Positions 1 to 9,000 of a stretch of DNA of 21,151 nt are shown piece after piece (the stretch's first letter is position 1; each line of letters begins with the position of its first letter). Location of the stretch: positions 1-21,151 of IMG/VR virus record IMGVR_UViG_3300021957_000387; one strand, 5' to 3'. The notes beneath the pieces were generated by a model. The model was not told the origin of the DNA. It made no database searches and saw only the letters and a program-made list of their open reading frames with translations. Origin of the DNA: a virus. A program made the position numbers and the translations under genes.

Positions 1-1
1 T

Positions 2-379
2 GGCGTACGTGGAGCTTCTAACAGCTTGTTCGCTGGTTCTTCTAGCCTGATGGTTGATGGCGTGATGATCCACGAGTTCCGCCATGTGTTTAACACTTCT
101 GGTGCTACTACTGGTGCTTCTGGCAACGCTGGCGCAGCTGGCTACAAGTGGGGCGCAGCAGCTAACGTAGTTGGCGGACGTGCTCTGTTCTGTGGTGCTC
201 AGGCTCTAGCCCTGGCTGACATCGGTCTGCCTGAAATGGTTGAAGATACTTTCGACTACGGCAACCAGTCTGGTATCTCGATCGGTAAGATCTTCGGAAT
301 GCGCAAGCCTAAGTACAACTCTGATATTGCAGGGTCTGTACAGGACTTCGGCGTTATCTGCTTAGATACTGCACAGTAA
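2..379 (+). CDS. Major capsid protein, N4-gp56 family (3' end only)
   Basis: This is the C-terminal part of a protein whose start lies before the window; the frame is open from base 2, so the TTG at 26 is not its real start. The visible 125 residues include a VMIHEFRHVF stretch, which resembles the conserved 'G...dGv.iHEhr.V' segment of N4-gp56-type major capsid proteins. A Gly/Ala-rich loop and a closing beta-rich segment (FDYGNQSGISIGKIFGMRKP) also fit that family. The protein forms the icosahedral shell. Its position just before adaptor-like genes and the strong terminator directly after its stop both fit a highly expressed capsid gene. The family call rests on recognition of the C-terminal third only; another HK97-fold coat family is the main alternative. 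Confidence 0.8.
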   Translation, partial: GVRGASNSLFAGSSSLMVDGVMIHEFRHVFNTSGATTGASGNAGAAGYKWGAAANVVGGRALFCGAQALALADIGLPEMVEDTFDYGNQSGISIGKIFGMRKPKYNSDIAGSVQDFGVICLDTAQ

Positions 380-386
380 GACTATC

Positions 387-412
387 GCCCCCTCTTCTGA
401 GGGGGCTTTTTT
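387..412 (+). terminator. Rho-independent terminator after the capsid gene
   Basis: A perfect 8-bp stem (GCCCCCTC paired with GAGGGGGC) closes a TTCT tetraloop and is followed at once by six T residues. It begins 8 bases after the capsid stop codon. No promoter is visible in the roughly 20 bases between it and the next start, so genes downstream probably depend on read-through or antitermination. Confidence 0.9.
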
Positions 413-431
413 ATTTATATAGGAATTAATC

Positions 432-806
432 ATGAAGATTATAAGTAGCGAGTCATTACGAGTGACCACGATGGGCGGCACCGCTGTCTTGTTTGAAGCA
501 GGTGTACCGCGAGAGATTGCAGACGAAGTTGGTCTGTTAGCAATACAGATGGGCGCAAGAGAATACAACGACAAGTATGTCGAAGAAGATAAAGCAGAAG
601 TGGCTGAGTTTGAAGAAGTTGTCATAGAGACAGCGCAGCCCAACGAAGACCTAGTTACCTGTCTTGAAAAAATGATGGATGAAGGTGACCCAAAGAATTT
701 TAAAGCCGATGGCTACCCTAAAGCTGCAGCAGTAAACAAAGTCATGGGTAAAACAATTGATTCCGATGCCCGAGAAGCAGCTTGGGAATCCATACTTAAC
801 TCATAG
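432..806 (+). CDS. Small conserved phage protein of unknown function (head region)
   Basis: A 124-residue acidic protein with an AGGAA ribosome binding site (421-425) 6 bases before its ATG. Residues 8-45 (RVTTMGGTAVLFEAGVPRE followed by MGAREY) form one probable small domain. The last 35 residues contain 'GYPKAAAVNKVMGKTIDSDAREAAWE'-type sequence. That ending resembles the C-terminal segment of small Mu-type phage proteins (gp35/FluMu-like), where a short helical module ends in 'D..eRD.aW'. A linker rich in Glu joins the two parts. It sits between capsid and adaptor genes, so a head-completion or accessory role is plausible, but no function can be read from the sequence. Confidence 0.6.
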   Translation: MKIISSESLRVTTMGGTAVLFEAGVPREIADEVGLLAIQMGAREYNDKYVEEDKAEVAEFEEVVIETAQPNEDLVTCLEKMMDEGDPKNFKADGYPKAAAVNKVMGKTIDSDAREAAWESILNS

Positions 807-815
807 GTAAACACG

Positions 816-1505
816 ATGTCAGTAACAGTTCAAAGCGTCATTGATAGAGCACAGACAGTACTACAAGACACTACTGGCGTTAGATGGCCAGTTGTTGGTG
901 AATTGGTTTTGTGGATTAACGACGCACAGCGTGAGATTGCTTTATTGAAGCCGGACGCTAGTGCGACTAACGAGACTATTACTCTAGCCACCGGCACGAA
1001 GCAGGCTATCCCTTCTGGTGGTAACCGCTTACTCAAGGTAATACGCAATATGTCTGCTGCCTCTAATGGCACAGGTAAGCGCGCAGTGCGGCTTGTAGAT
1101 GCAGAAGTTCTTAACGGACAAACCCCAGACTGGCACGACCCTACTGTTTCAGGTGATGCAGCGCACACTACTATTGTTAAGCACTACGTGTATGAAGAGC
1201 AAAACCCAAGAAACTTCTACGTGTACCCTGGTGTTGCTGGCAACGCTTTCTTAGAAATTGTTTATAGCTCCAACCCAACCACTGTTGCCCAGTCAGGTAA
1301 TTTATCGATCCCCGATATATTCGCAAACGCTGTTTTGAACTATGTGTTGTACATGGCTTACATGAAGGATGCTGAGTACGCGGGTAATCAACAGCGTGCT
1401 TCTAGCCACTTCCAGCTATTTACTGCCTCTGTTACTGGAAAAGGTCAGATTGATGCAGTGACTAATCCGAACATGGAACGAAGAGCACAACCGGCGGCGG
1501 TATAA
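816..1505 (+). CDS. Head-tail adaptor-like protein (DUF6682-like)
   Basis: A 229-residue protein that opens with a helical segment (VIDRAQTVLQD then RWPVVGELVLWINDAQREI). It continues with a beta region: 'G.KQAIPSGGNRLLKVIRN', a P-x-W motif (TPDWHD), and a 'NPRNFYVYPG' strand. A final helical bundle has the pattern AVLNYVLYMAYMKDAEYAGNQQRASSHF. This arrangement matches what I remember of the phage DUF6682/gp6-like adaptor group, which caps the portal and links head to tail. It is followed after 3 bases by a second adaptor-like gene, as expected for a neck-building operon. The family name is from memory and was not searched. Confidence 0.65.
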   Translation: MSVTVQSVIDRAQTVLQDTTGVRWPVVGELVLWINDAQREIALLKPDASATNETITLATGTKQAIPSGGNRLLKVIRNMSAASNGTGKRAVRLVDAEVLNGQTPDWHDPTVSGDAAHTTIVKHYVYEEQNPRNFYVYPGVAGNAFLEIVYSSNPTTVAQSGNLSIPDIFANAVLNYVLYMAYMKDAEYAGNQQRASSHFQLFTASVTGKGQIDAVTNPNMERRAQPAAV

Positions 1506-1508
1506 ACT

Positions 1509-2198
1509 ATGGCGATTTCTTATGAGGCGCTACTTCCCGAAGTGCTACCAATGGTCCCAGGCTGCCCTGATACGCTTATAGAAAGCAACATCAGATCAGC
1601 TGCCATTGAGTTCTGCGAGCGCACAGGCGCATATCAAGCTGAGCTAGACCCAGTTACTACCGTAGCTAACGTCTATGAGTACGATCTGGAAGCGCCTAAC
1701 GGAACCGCTGTTCACAAGATCATGTGGGCTACTTTCGATGGTAAAGACATTGAACCTATATCTACCCCTCTTCTCGAGCAGCGTAAACCTAACTGGAGAG
1801 ACGCTGATAACGCTGGTACGCCAGAGTATTACATACAGCAGAGTGCTTCTTTAGTTTGGCTAATTCCAACGCCTAACGTGACTATGGTCTCAAGCACCAT
1901 TATCCGTGCACAGCTGAAGCCTACACATACTTCTACTGCTTGCGACGAATCAATTATGAACGAGTACCGCGACGCTATTGTCAACGGAGCCTTGTTTAGA
2001 TTGCTGCGTATGCCTAGTCGTGATTGGTCTGACCTATCTGGTGCGCAGATCTATGGGTCTTTATTTGCAGAAACTATTACAAAAGCCGAACGTCGTGCAC
2101 GGCACGCTGACGAAGGTGTAGCTAGGAGAGTTAACTATGGCGGACTTAGCGGAGCTTGGAAAACAAGACGTAATCGATATGGCAGAGAGCGCGGATAA
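1509..2198 (+). CDS. Second head-tail connector / tail adaptor-like protein
   Basis: A 229-residue protein starting 3 bases after the previous gene. The N terminus is helical (LLPEVLPMVPGCPDTLIESNIRSAAIEFCERTG). A beta-sandwich-like middle holds 'EYDLEAPNGTAVHKI' and 'PEYYIQQSASLVWLIPTP'. A helical end (YRDAIVNGALFRLLRMPS, then LFAETITKAERRARHA) finishes in a basic tail (RRVNYGGLSGAWKTRRNRYGRERG). Helix-sandwich-helix is the usual plan of gp6- or P22 gp4-like adaptors and of short-tail tube subunits. Its last 62 bases overlap the start of the next gene in another frame, so the basic tail is encoded by doubly used DNA. The structural role is inferred from position and plan; the exact role (adaptor or nozzle) is unresolved. 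Confidence 0.6.
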   Translation: MAISYEALLPEVLPMVPGCPDTLIESNIRSAAIEFCERTGAYQAELDPVTTVANVYEYDLEAPNGTAVHKIMWATFDGKDIEPISTPLLEQRKPNWRDADNAGTPEYYIQQSASLVWLIPTPNVTMVSSTIIRAQLKPTHTSTACDESIMNEYRDAIVNGALFRLLRMPSRDWSDLSGAQIYGSLFAETITKAERRARHADEGVARRVNYGGLSGAWKTRRNRYGRERG

Positions 2199-2595
2199 CC
2201 CCGTCGAAGCTGATATTGATGAACACATAAATTGGGTTGCGCCCGCTATTGGCGAAATTTTAGAAGATAACCCAATGCTTACGTACACAGCAGCAGACGT
2301 GTACTTAGCGTGCAAGCAAGGAGCAGCAACACTGTGGGTAACTAAAGATGGAATGGTTGTCACCACAGGAGAAACGGATATTTATACGGGGCGAAGGACG
2401 ATGCTGGTATGGATTGCATGGGCCTGGAAACGAGGCATGAACTTGGTAGCAGTACACCAAGAATTCTTTAGGCAACAGGCAAGAGATTTAGGTTTTGTGA
2501 AGATGGAAGTTAGGTCAGCAGTACCTGAGCTGAAGGACTACATACTTTCACAAGGCTGGAAACTAGACACCATTGTTTATACGAGAGATGTGTAA
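2137..2595 (+). CDS. GNAT-fold-like virion-region protein
   Basis: A 152-residue protein whose start lies 62 bases inside the preceding gene. AGGAG (2124-2128), 8 bases before ATG 2137, supports this start. Residues about 55-150 read like a GNAT acetyltransferase fold: a strand pair (AATLWVTKDGMVVTT), then TGRRTMLVWIAWAWKRG, then a helix ending FFRQQARDLGF, then a last strand after SQGWKLDTIVYTRD. The usual acetyl-CoA loop (Q/R-x-x-G-x-G/A) is not clearly present, so catalysis is doubtful. GNAT-like proteins are known in the internal-protein region of T7-like phages, which suggests a packaged or assembly role here. It ends in a TAATG overlap with the next gene. Confidence 0.5.
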   Translation: MADLAELGKQDVIDMAESADNPVEADIDEHINWVAPAIGEILEDNPMLTYTAADVYLACKQGAATLWVTKDGMVVTTGETDIYTGRRTMLVWIAWAWKRGMNLVAVHQEFFRQQARDLGFVKMEVRSAVPELKDYILSQGWKLDTIVYTRDV

Positions 2596-3266
2596 TGGGT
2601 AGTAAACCAAAAAAACAAGATTATGAAGCATCAGATAGCGAGAAAGCGTCTGCTTCAGTAGCGATGGCTGAATATAAGTACTTTAAAGAAAAGTACGACC
2701 CATTGCTGCAAAAGATGCGCGACGAGTCCATGACTGACAAAGTTGATAAGACGCTGCGCGGGCGTGCAAACGCCGACACTATGCAGGCACTTACCAGCGG
2801 CCCTTCAGCACGGCAGGCGCTGACCGGTCAGGGTGCCGAAAATTTAGCCACTGGTTACCAAGGTCAGCTTGGGGCGGCAGATAAAACTGCTGAAGACATA
2901 CGAAACCAGAAGCAGATGAACGTACTGGGTATTGCAAGGAATCAGGCAGCGGACGCACAGTCTGGCATGGCACAAGCAGCCAACCTTGCAACCTCTGAAG
3001 CCTTAGAGCGAGCGAAAAATAATCAAACGGTTGCCAACGCAAAAATGACTGCTGCTGGCCAGATAGCAGGCGCTGCTCTTATGAAAGGTATGCAGAACAA
3101 AGCTACGTCAGGCACAAAAGAAGGCGCTATGCCAGAAGGACAAGCGGGACCAGGTGCCCCAGAGACAGTCAAGGGCTCTTTCTTCAGCCCCGTCGATGAT
3201 GCAGGTAACAAGGTAAGTGGTTTTGGTAACCGCCTTTCTTACTCCAACTTCTTCACGGGGGGTTAA
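2595..3266 (+). CDS. Putative small internal virion / DNA-ejection protein (copy 1)
   Basis: A 223-residue Ala/Gln/Lys-rich protein whose ATG shares one base with the upstream stop (TAATG). The N terminus is charged (MGSKPKKQDYEASDSEK). It continues as a long predicted helix from YKYFKEKYDPLLQKMRDE through the Ala/Gln-rich stretch to 'TAAGQIAGAALMKGM' at residues ~150-165. The last 55 residues are Gly/Pro-rich and probably disordered. Podovirus ejection proteins such as T7 gp14 and P22 gp7 have this Ala/Gln-rich helical character and a weakly hydrophobic end, and they lie between adaptor genes and larger internal proteins, as here. The next gene has the same plan. The role is inferred; there is no diagnostic motif. 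Confidence 0.5.
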   Translation: MGSKPKKQDYEASDSEKASASVAMAEYKYFKEKYDPLLQKMRDESMTDKVDKTLRGRANADTMQALTSGPSARQALTGQGAENLATGYQGQLGAADKTAEDIRNQKQMNVLGIARNQAADAQSGMAQAANLATSEALERAKNNQTVANAKMTAAGQIAGAALMKGMQNKATSGTKEGAMPEGQAGPGAPETVKGSFFSPVDDAGNKVSGFGNRLSYSNFFTGG

Positions 3267-3268
3267 AG

Positions 3269-3850
3269 ATGTATCAGATGCCAGACGGATATTCATACCG
3301 CGGTGGCTACGGCGGCGACTATGTAAATAATTTGCCCACCGTAAGTGACCCAGACAAAGCCTATGCGAACCTGACTCGTCAAGAATATTTAGATTACATT
3401 GCTAACTATCGTGATTTTGAAGAGCAGATGCTCGACGAAGCGCAAAATGATACTTCACTTATTGATTCTGCTCGAGAGAACGCAGGCATAGCATCTCAGT
3501 TAGCCGCTGGTATTTCTGGCCGTAATGCTAGTCGTTATGGCGCAGCACTTACTCCCGCCCAAATGCAGCAGCAGACCCGCGGTCTAGAACGAGCAAACAC
3601 CCTAGGTGCAATCCAGTCGGTGAACGACGCGACGATTGCACAGGACGAATTAAACCAGCGCAAACTTTCTGACCTTATCAACATTGGCCAAGGCGTGAAT
3701 CGTTCTTCACAAAGTCAATTAGGTTCGGCGGCTGCTAACGCAACACAGCGTAAAAATGCTTACGACTCAGCAAAGGCTGCATCAAAGGCTCAGACCTATA
3801 GCACCATAGGTAGTTTAGGCGCTATGGCAATTATGGCTTTTGCATTTTAA
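3269..3850 (+). CDS. Putative small internal virion / DNA-ejection protein (copy 2)
   Basis: A 193-residue protein preceded by a run of six G that can serve as a ribosome binding site. A Tyr/Gly-rich N terminus (YSYRGGYGGDYVNN) leads into a long Ala/Gln-rich helical region. That region holds EYLDYIANYRDFEEQMLDEA, GRNASRYGAALTPAQMQQQ and repeated Ala-Ser-Gln segments, and ends in a short hydrophobic tail (GSLGAMAIMAFAF). The hydrophobic end could touch or enter the host membrane, as proposed for T7 gp14-type ejection proteins. Its architecture parallels the preceding gene, which suggests duplication followed by strong divergence. An alternative is an assembly chaperone or scaffold-like helical protein. 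Confidence 0.55.
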   Translation: MYQMPDGYSYRGGYGGDYVNNLPTVSDPDKAYANLTRQEYLDYIANYRDFEEQMLDEAQNDTSLIDSARENAGIASQLAAGISGRNASRYGAALTPAQMQQQTRGLERANTLGAIQSVNDATIAQDELNQRKLSDLINIGQGVNRSSQSQLGSAAANATQRKNAYDSAKAASKAQTYSTIGSLGAMAIMAFAF

Positions 3851-3862
3851 AGAGAGAATTTT

Positions 3863-6046
3863 ATGGCACTTTTAGATGGTATTTTAGGTGGGGCGCAGTC
3901 AGTACAAGCCTATGGCCAGCAGCAATTCCAGAACAAACTAGCTCGAGATAAGTTCGACGAACAGAAGCGCCAGTACGATCAGTCGTATGCCCTGAATGTT
4001 GAGCAGTTCAACATCAATGACGTGTATAACAAAGACGCTAATAAACGCCTCAATGCAAAAGAAGCTCGGGACGCTAACAAAGCTGGAAAAGACGCTGTAA
4101 CAGCCACTAACGATAAGTACTACGAAACACTAGACATGGCTGGCTACATTTCACAAGACCGCATGAGCCTTAATTACAACAAGATAAATGAAGACATTGC
4201 CGCGGGAAGAAACAGCGATCGATTCGGTGCCGCAGAACAGATTATTTTAGGTTTTGCTACCCAATTTGGTAATTTGCCTGAAGGCTCAAAAGCAACCAGT
4301 GTAGAAGCACTTGATGGTGGTGGGTATGCCATCACCGTCACCAATGCTGATGGTTCAAAAGGTGTGGTGACCGAAGACGGGTCGAGTGGCCCAGAATCAA
4401 GCGTAGTACGCTTTCAACCTGGGCAACTGGGTAGACTTGCGAATACCCAGTTCCAACGCGAAGTTGCGACTAACACAAATAAGTTTGATCCCACTGTAAT
4501 GCGGACCAATCTAAATCTGATTGATGCGGATTCAAACAAACAAGCGGTTAATGATCAGGATCGCGATTTTTTAGCGGAGAAGCAATACGAGAAGCAGGTT
4601 GTTGATACTGCAAAACAAACAGGGAGCGTTCCACTAATCCGAGGCGTCGAGACCGCTATTGCTGATGGTGGTCCAGAAGTCACAAAAAAAATTGGCGATG
4701 ATCTCGGAGTTCCTAAGCCGCAGGCAACTGTAAAGACCTCTGCTGCTGAAGCTGATGATAGTGAAACTCCTGCAGATGATCCTATGAACACTTGGAGCCT
4801 CGACGACGTAGATCGCACCACGAGGGGTGGGCAGCTGATCGCATCTATAGAAGGTGTCTCCAAGCGGTCAGCCAACCCTAGAGGTGCAAGGGCTGTGACG
4901 CCCGAAAAGCAACGTGACAAGCTCATGGCGCGCAAAGCCGAACTGGAAAAGACAATTAGTAACGCGGAAGCTCTGCGTGCAAAGAGTCCCAACTTCAAGG
5001 TTGATCCTAAAAGAGACAATCTCCCCAAGAATAAAGCCGAGCTTGAGCAGATCAACGCGTACCTGGATAAAGACAAGCCAGCTCTCTTCGCAGCAGACCC
5101 TGCGACAGATACTGTAGCGGAACAAGCCGTAGGCAAAACAACTGAGCAGATTGAACAAGGTGTTAACGACGGAACTATTAAGGTTGATTCAGCCACAGTT
5201 CAGACAGTTGCCGAAAAACTTAAACGCGAAGGGATTAGAGAGTTACGGGATCTTAAACGTCTCGCAGCTAAAGATTCAGCTATAGCTCGTGCTGCCATTA
5301 TTGCCTCGTCTGAAGACATCAATATCCGGAAGCAGATGGCTACCGAAATGACGAACATTCTTGACACCCCATACAACAGCAAAAGTGTAAACAAAAAAGA
5401 CATGTTGTCGTTACAGGATAACGCCGCTGACCGTACTTATAAGTACCAAAAGCTCAACTATGAAATGGAGGTAAGGTTAGATGGGCAGCTAGAGGAAGCT
5501 AATGAAAACTGGCAAAAACTCACAGAAGCCGCTAACAAGTTTTATTTTGGAGAGGACGGCACAGATAAAAACTTCAATAGGGAAACCGCACAAGCTTTTG
5601 TTGCTTCTAGCGCACTAAGCAACATGATGATTTATCTAAAGCGCCCTGATCTACCGCAAGCTGTGAAAGATACCGCAATTGGCGGCGTAAACGACGCGGT
5701 CAGCAAAACGGTAGCTGCACTCGCTGGCGAGGAATCAGAAGGGATATTTTCGCGTGAGGCATTACTAGACTTTATGGGCCGTCGAGAAACAGGAGACTCT
5801 GTTGACCCTATGGATTTTGATTTATCTCGTGTTATCACCAACAACCCCGACCCTTCTAAGGCGACCAAGCTCTACTACACAGATGGAGACGGCAAGATCC
5901 TTGATGAAAACGCCGGTCTTCAGGAACTGAAGGATCTTTCTCCAGACCTCTATGCGCACGCTGTTTTAGCGGGCTCTATGAATCTTAGGAAGAACCCCCG
6001 TTACAAAAACGTCAACCCCCGAGTCTTCCGGTCGAGCGGGGAATAA
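3863..6046 (+). CDS. Putative large internal virion protein (727 residues)
   Basis: A mostly hydrophilic, helical protein with no signal peptide or clear membrane segment. The first 90 residues form a Gln/Asn/Lys-rich helix (QQQFQNKLARDKFDEQKRQY). Residues ~130-190 contain a small beta element (GGYAITVTNADGSKGVVTEDG). After an acidic low-complexity linker near residue 300 comes a coiled-coil block (DKLMARKAELEKTISNAEAL, then AELEQINAYLDK). The final third is helical and ends shortly after PDLYAHAVLAGSMNLRKNPRY. In size and position it resembles the middle ejection proteins of podoviruses (T7 gp15, P22 gp20), between the small and the giant ejection candidates. I recognise no enzyme motif. It ends 3 bases before the next start. 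Confidence 0.5.
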   Translation: MALLDGILGGAQSVQAYGQQQFQNKLARDKFDEQKRQYDQSYALNVEQFNINDVYNKDANKRLNAKEARDANKAGKDAVTATNDKYYETLDMAGYISQDRMSLNYNKINEDIAAGRNSDRFGAAEQIILGFATQFGNLPEGSKATSVEALDGGGYAITVTNADGSKGVVTEDGSSGPESSVVRFQPGQLGRLANTQFQREVATNTNKFDPTVMRTNLNLIDADSNKQAVNDQDRDFLAEKQYEKQVVDTAKQTGSVPLIRGVETAIADGGPEVTKKIGDDLGVPKPQATVKTSAAEADDSETPADDPMNTWSLDDVDRTTRGGQLIASIEGVSKRSANPRGARAVTPEKQRDKLMARKAELEKTISNAEALRAKSPNFKVDPKRDNLPKNKAELEQINAYLDKDKPALFAADPATDTVAEQAVGKTTEQIEQGVNDGTIKVDSATVQTVAEKLKREGIRELRDLKRLAAKDSAIARAAIIASSEDINIRKQMATEMTNILDTPYNSKSVNKKDMLSLQDNAADRTYKYQKLNYEMEVRLDGQLEEANENWQKLTEAANKFYFGEDGTDKNFNRETAQAFVASSALSNMMIYLKRPDLPQAVKDTAIGGVNDAVSKTVAALAGEESEGIFSREALLDFMGRRETGDSVDPMDFDLSRVITNNPDPSKATKLYYTDGDGKILDENAGLQELKDLSPDLYAHAVLAGSMNLRKNPRYKNVNPRVFRSSGE

Positions 6047-6049
6047 AGT

Positions 6050-9000
6050 GTGGCAGATGAAATCCTCCAAAACTTCTACGAGAATAATCTGTACGCTTTG
6101 CCCGATGACATGGGTGACGAAGGCGGTCCAAGTAATGCAGATATTGCAGCGGGCACTTTAGAAGACCCTATAGGCGTAATTGCACCAGATACGATTTCAG
6201 GCGCTTTTCGTGCGGGTATGGAGTCCGGTGCAGCGTCGTTAAATGCCGACATCGATTACTTCCAAGCCCTGTTCAACACAGCTATCGGTGATCAAGAGGC
6301 AGCAGAGGATGCTGTTAGCCGCGCTAGGTTTAACGAAGTCCAAGCTGCTATTCCCGTTTCCACAATGGAGACGTTCTCGGAATTTGTTGATGAGCCGACC
6401 ATTGAAGGCTTCTTCATGCAGATCGGCAAATCGACCGGCGAAATATTTCCCTCAGCTGTATCAAGTATCGCAAGCGGTGGTATTGGCGGTATCACAGCTG
6501 TCCTCGGTAAGACAGTACTCAGCAAAGGCGGTAAAGCTGTAGCTAACCGTATTGTAAAAGATGCATTAAAAAATACAGCTGAAGGTACAGCTGACGCCGC
6601 AGAAAAAGAACTCGCGCAGTCAGCGTGGGGCGTATTCAAAGCAGGCGCTTTTGTTGGCGCAGGTACATCAGAGTACGTACCACTAGCTGGTGGCAACTTG
6701 TCAGAAGCCCTTGAAGCTGGGCAAGACCTCAATGCAGATACAGCAGGTCGAGCAGCGCTGGTTGCAGCACCGCAAGCGCTACTTGGTGTTGGTGGCGAAG
6801 CAGCTATGTTGAAGTTGATCGGCAACGTCGCTAAGAAGCGCGCTGTCAGAGAAGGATCACTGTTTGGCAAGTTAGCCAAAGATATTAGTGGTACTGCTAT
6901 TAAAGGTGGCGTTATGGAAGGCGCTACTGAAGTTGCACAAGAAGGTATTGGTGTTCTTAACCGTATGGATATGGACGATACCTACACCGCCCAAGACGCG
7001 AAGATGCGTCTAGCACAGTCTGCATTTGCTGGTTTCTTTGGTGGTGGTGCGGCGGCTGGCGCTGGTGGAACCGTTGGTAGTATCTTCAGCCAAGCGAACA
7101 GCCTTGTAGAAAGAGGCCGTCAGGCAGAGGTCGATCAGCGAGTCAACGAAGAACAGTACGGTGACGAGGTATTCGGCGGGTACACGTCCCAAGAATCACA
7201 GAGTGATATTGCTGGGCAAATTGATGCAATGAATAACCCAACCAGCACCAAACAATCGGTCTGGATAGCGGGCCCCTCTCCTCAGTTCGGTGCCAAAGAA
7301 AACACAATTACTTCAGTAGAAACTGATTACAACGGGAGTCCTAAGAAAGCTTACTCGGCCTTTATCCCTGGACGAGGCACGGTCGTTTCTACCAGTGAAC
7401 AGATTGTCGCAGACGTAATTGCAGGCGAAGCATCAGATTCTATTCTTCAAGCAGCCCTTGGTTACAGCAGCGACAAGGTAGAGGGTGCAAATCTTGCCGT
7501 CGTAGTTACAGACAGCAGCGGCAGAGTAATTTCTGAAGAACTTACAACTGAACAGAATCAACCTGCAGCTATAGAATCTGCGAAGAAGCTAATGCCAGAA
7601 GGTGGTAGCTACGAAGTTATGTCAGCAGAAAAAGCGCTTGAAGGCCGTAAGAAGCGTGTCGAGAAAGAGCGCGGCCCAGTAGTTCGTCCGATGAATGACC
7701 AGGACTCTGAACAAGTCGATAAAGACATGGGCTTCGGTAGCAAGACTACTGGATTCGACGAAGGCGGCGGTATCTTTGAACCAGCGGTTACGAAGCTCAA
7801 AGAGTACGCCCCACGAAATACAGATAGAGAGTACGAGAACACCGACCCCACTCGTAAGGCTTTTGAAAAAGAGTTTGGCGATGAGATGAACATCGACTGG
7901 GACAGTGACTACTTCGGCGGCATGAGTGAAAGCTTGATGAAGGCGGCTGTTGCAGCTAAGAAGGCGAACCCTACTGCTCTGGTAACTATTGCTGAGGGCA
8001 AAGACGGCGCGTATGACTTAAACCTCGAGACCACCCCAGACACGGAAACTTTTGCGATTGGGGGTCAAGAGCAGAAGCTACCCATCGGCGAATTCTTATC
8101 GCAGTCAATAAAAGACGCAGACCGCGTTGCAAAGAACGATGACTTCAATAACAAAGACTCTGCTGAGGCTAAGGTCACAGTTGTTGATGAGACCGGTAAA
8201 GAGACGACAGCTATTCTGGCTGATCTAGTTAACGCTGGTCGGAGAATCCTACAGACACGCGAGGGTTCAAACTTTAATCAGGGCGGCCCCACTGAGTCTG
8301 CTGCCGCTGCATTCTCAGCAATAATGTCTGAGCTACAGCTCTCTAATTATGATGTTCGTGACCAAGCAACGGGTGAGTCCTTGTTGTCTATGGATCAGCA
8401 GCAGCTTAAAACTAGCACTGGTGGGTTACGCGCTGGTGGCACCAAACAGTCACCTCTCACCCTTGATCAAGTTCTGACTCAGACGCAGCCTACAGAAAAA
8501 ACACCAAAGTCATATACAGTCTCAGGGTATGATCAAGGCGGGCCGTTTGAATATGGCTTTGATACAAAAAAAGAAGCGAACGCAGCAAAAACCGATTTTG
8601 AAAATCGCGGCGCAAACGGCGTACGTATCACGGAAAACAACACCTACACTGATGGGACATTCACAGATCAAGAACAAGAAGCGGGCATAACCGCAGAAGA
8701 GGAAGTTCTTGAGAACGCCCGTCAGGAACTTGGAGATTTACCGCTCTCCGGTTTAAACATAGAAGCGGGCCCTGTTAAAAACAGGGGCTACTCATCCGCG
8801 AAGCCCAAGAGCAAAGGTGGTCGTAACCCAATGAACGCGACTTACCCAGCGGGCAACATTGGCCGCTTGGCCACGCAGGTCGCCTCCGCTCTGGTCAAAA
8901 AGCTCAGGCTACAAAAACCTGTCTCTATTCTTGGCGTAAAAGAACTGGCGCAAATGTCAGAGGCTAAGTTCAACGAGATGTTTACAGACCCCCGTGTAGC

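Noticed and set aside
4684-4691. A8 run as a possible programmed frameshift site
   Set aside because: The frame stays open through it with normal Lys-Lys coding, and no alternative frame product makes sense.
4555-5196. 213-codon open frame on the minus strand
   Set aside because: It lies wholly inside the 727-residue gene, has Ser/Leu-rich low-complexity content typical of an antisense shadow, and shows no ribosome site or family resemblance.
6292-6879. 195-codon open frame on the minus strand
   Set aside because: It is antisense to the giant protein gene; its Ala/Ser/Pro composition mirrors the Gly/Ala-rich sense coding, and no recognisable motif is present.
8770-8786. Hairpin with 7-bp stem (CCCTGTT/AACAGGG) and AAA loop
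   Set aside because: It sits in the middle of a long coding frame with no following T run, so it is not a terminator, and there is no sign of another role.
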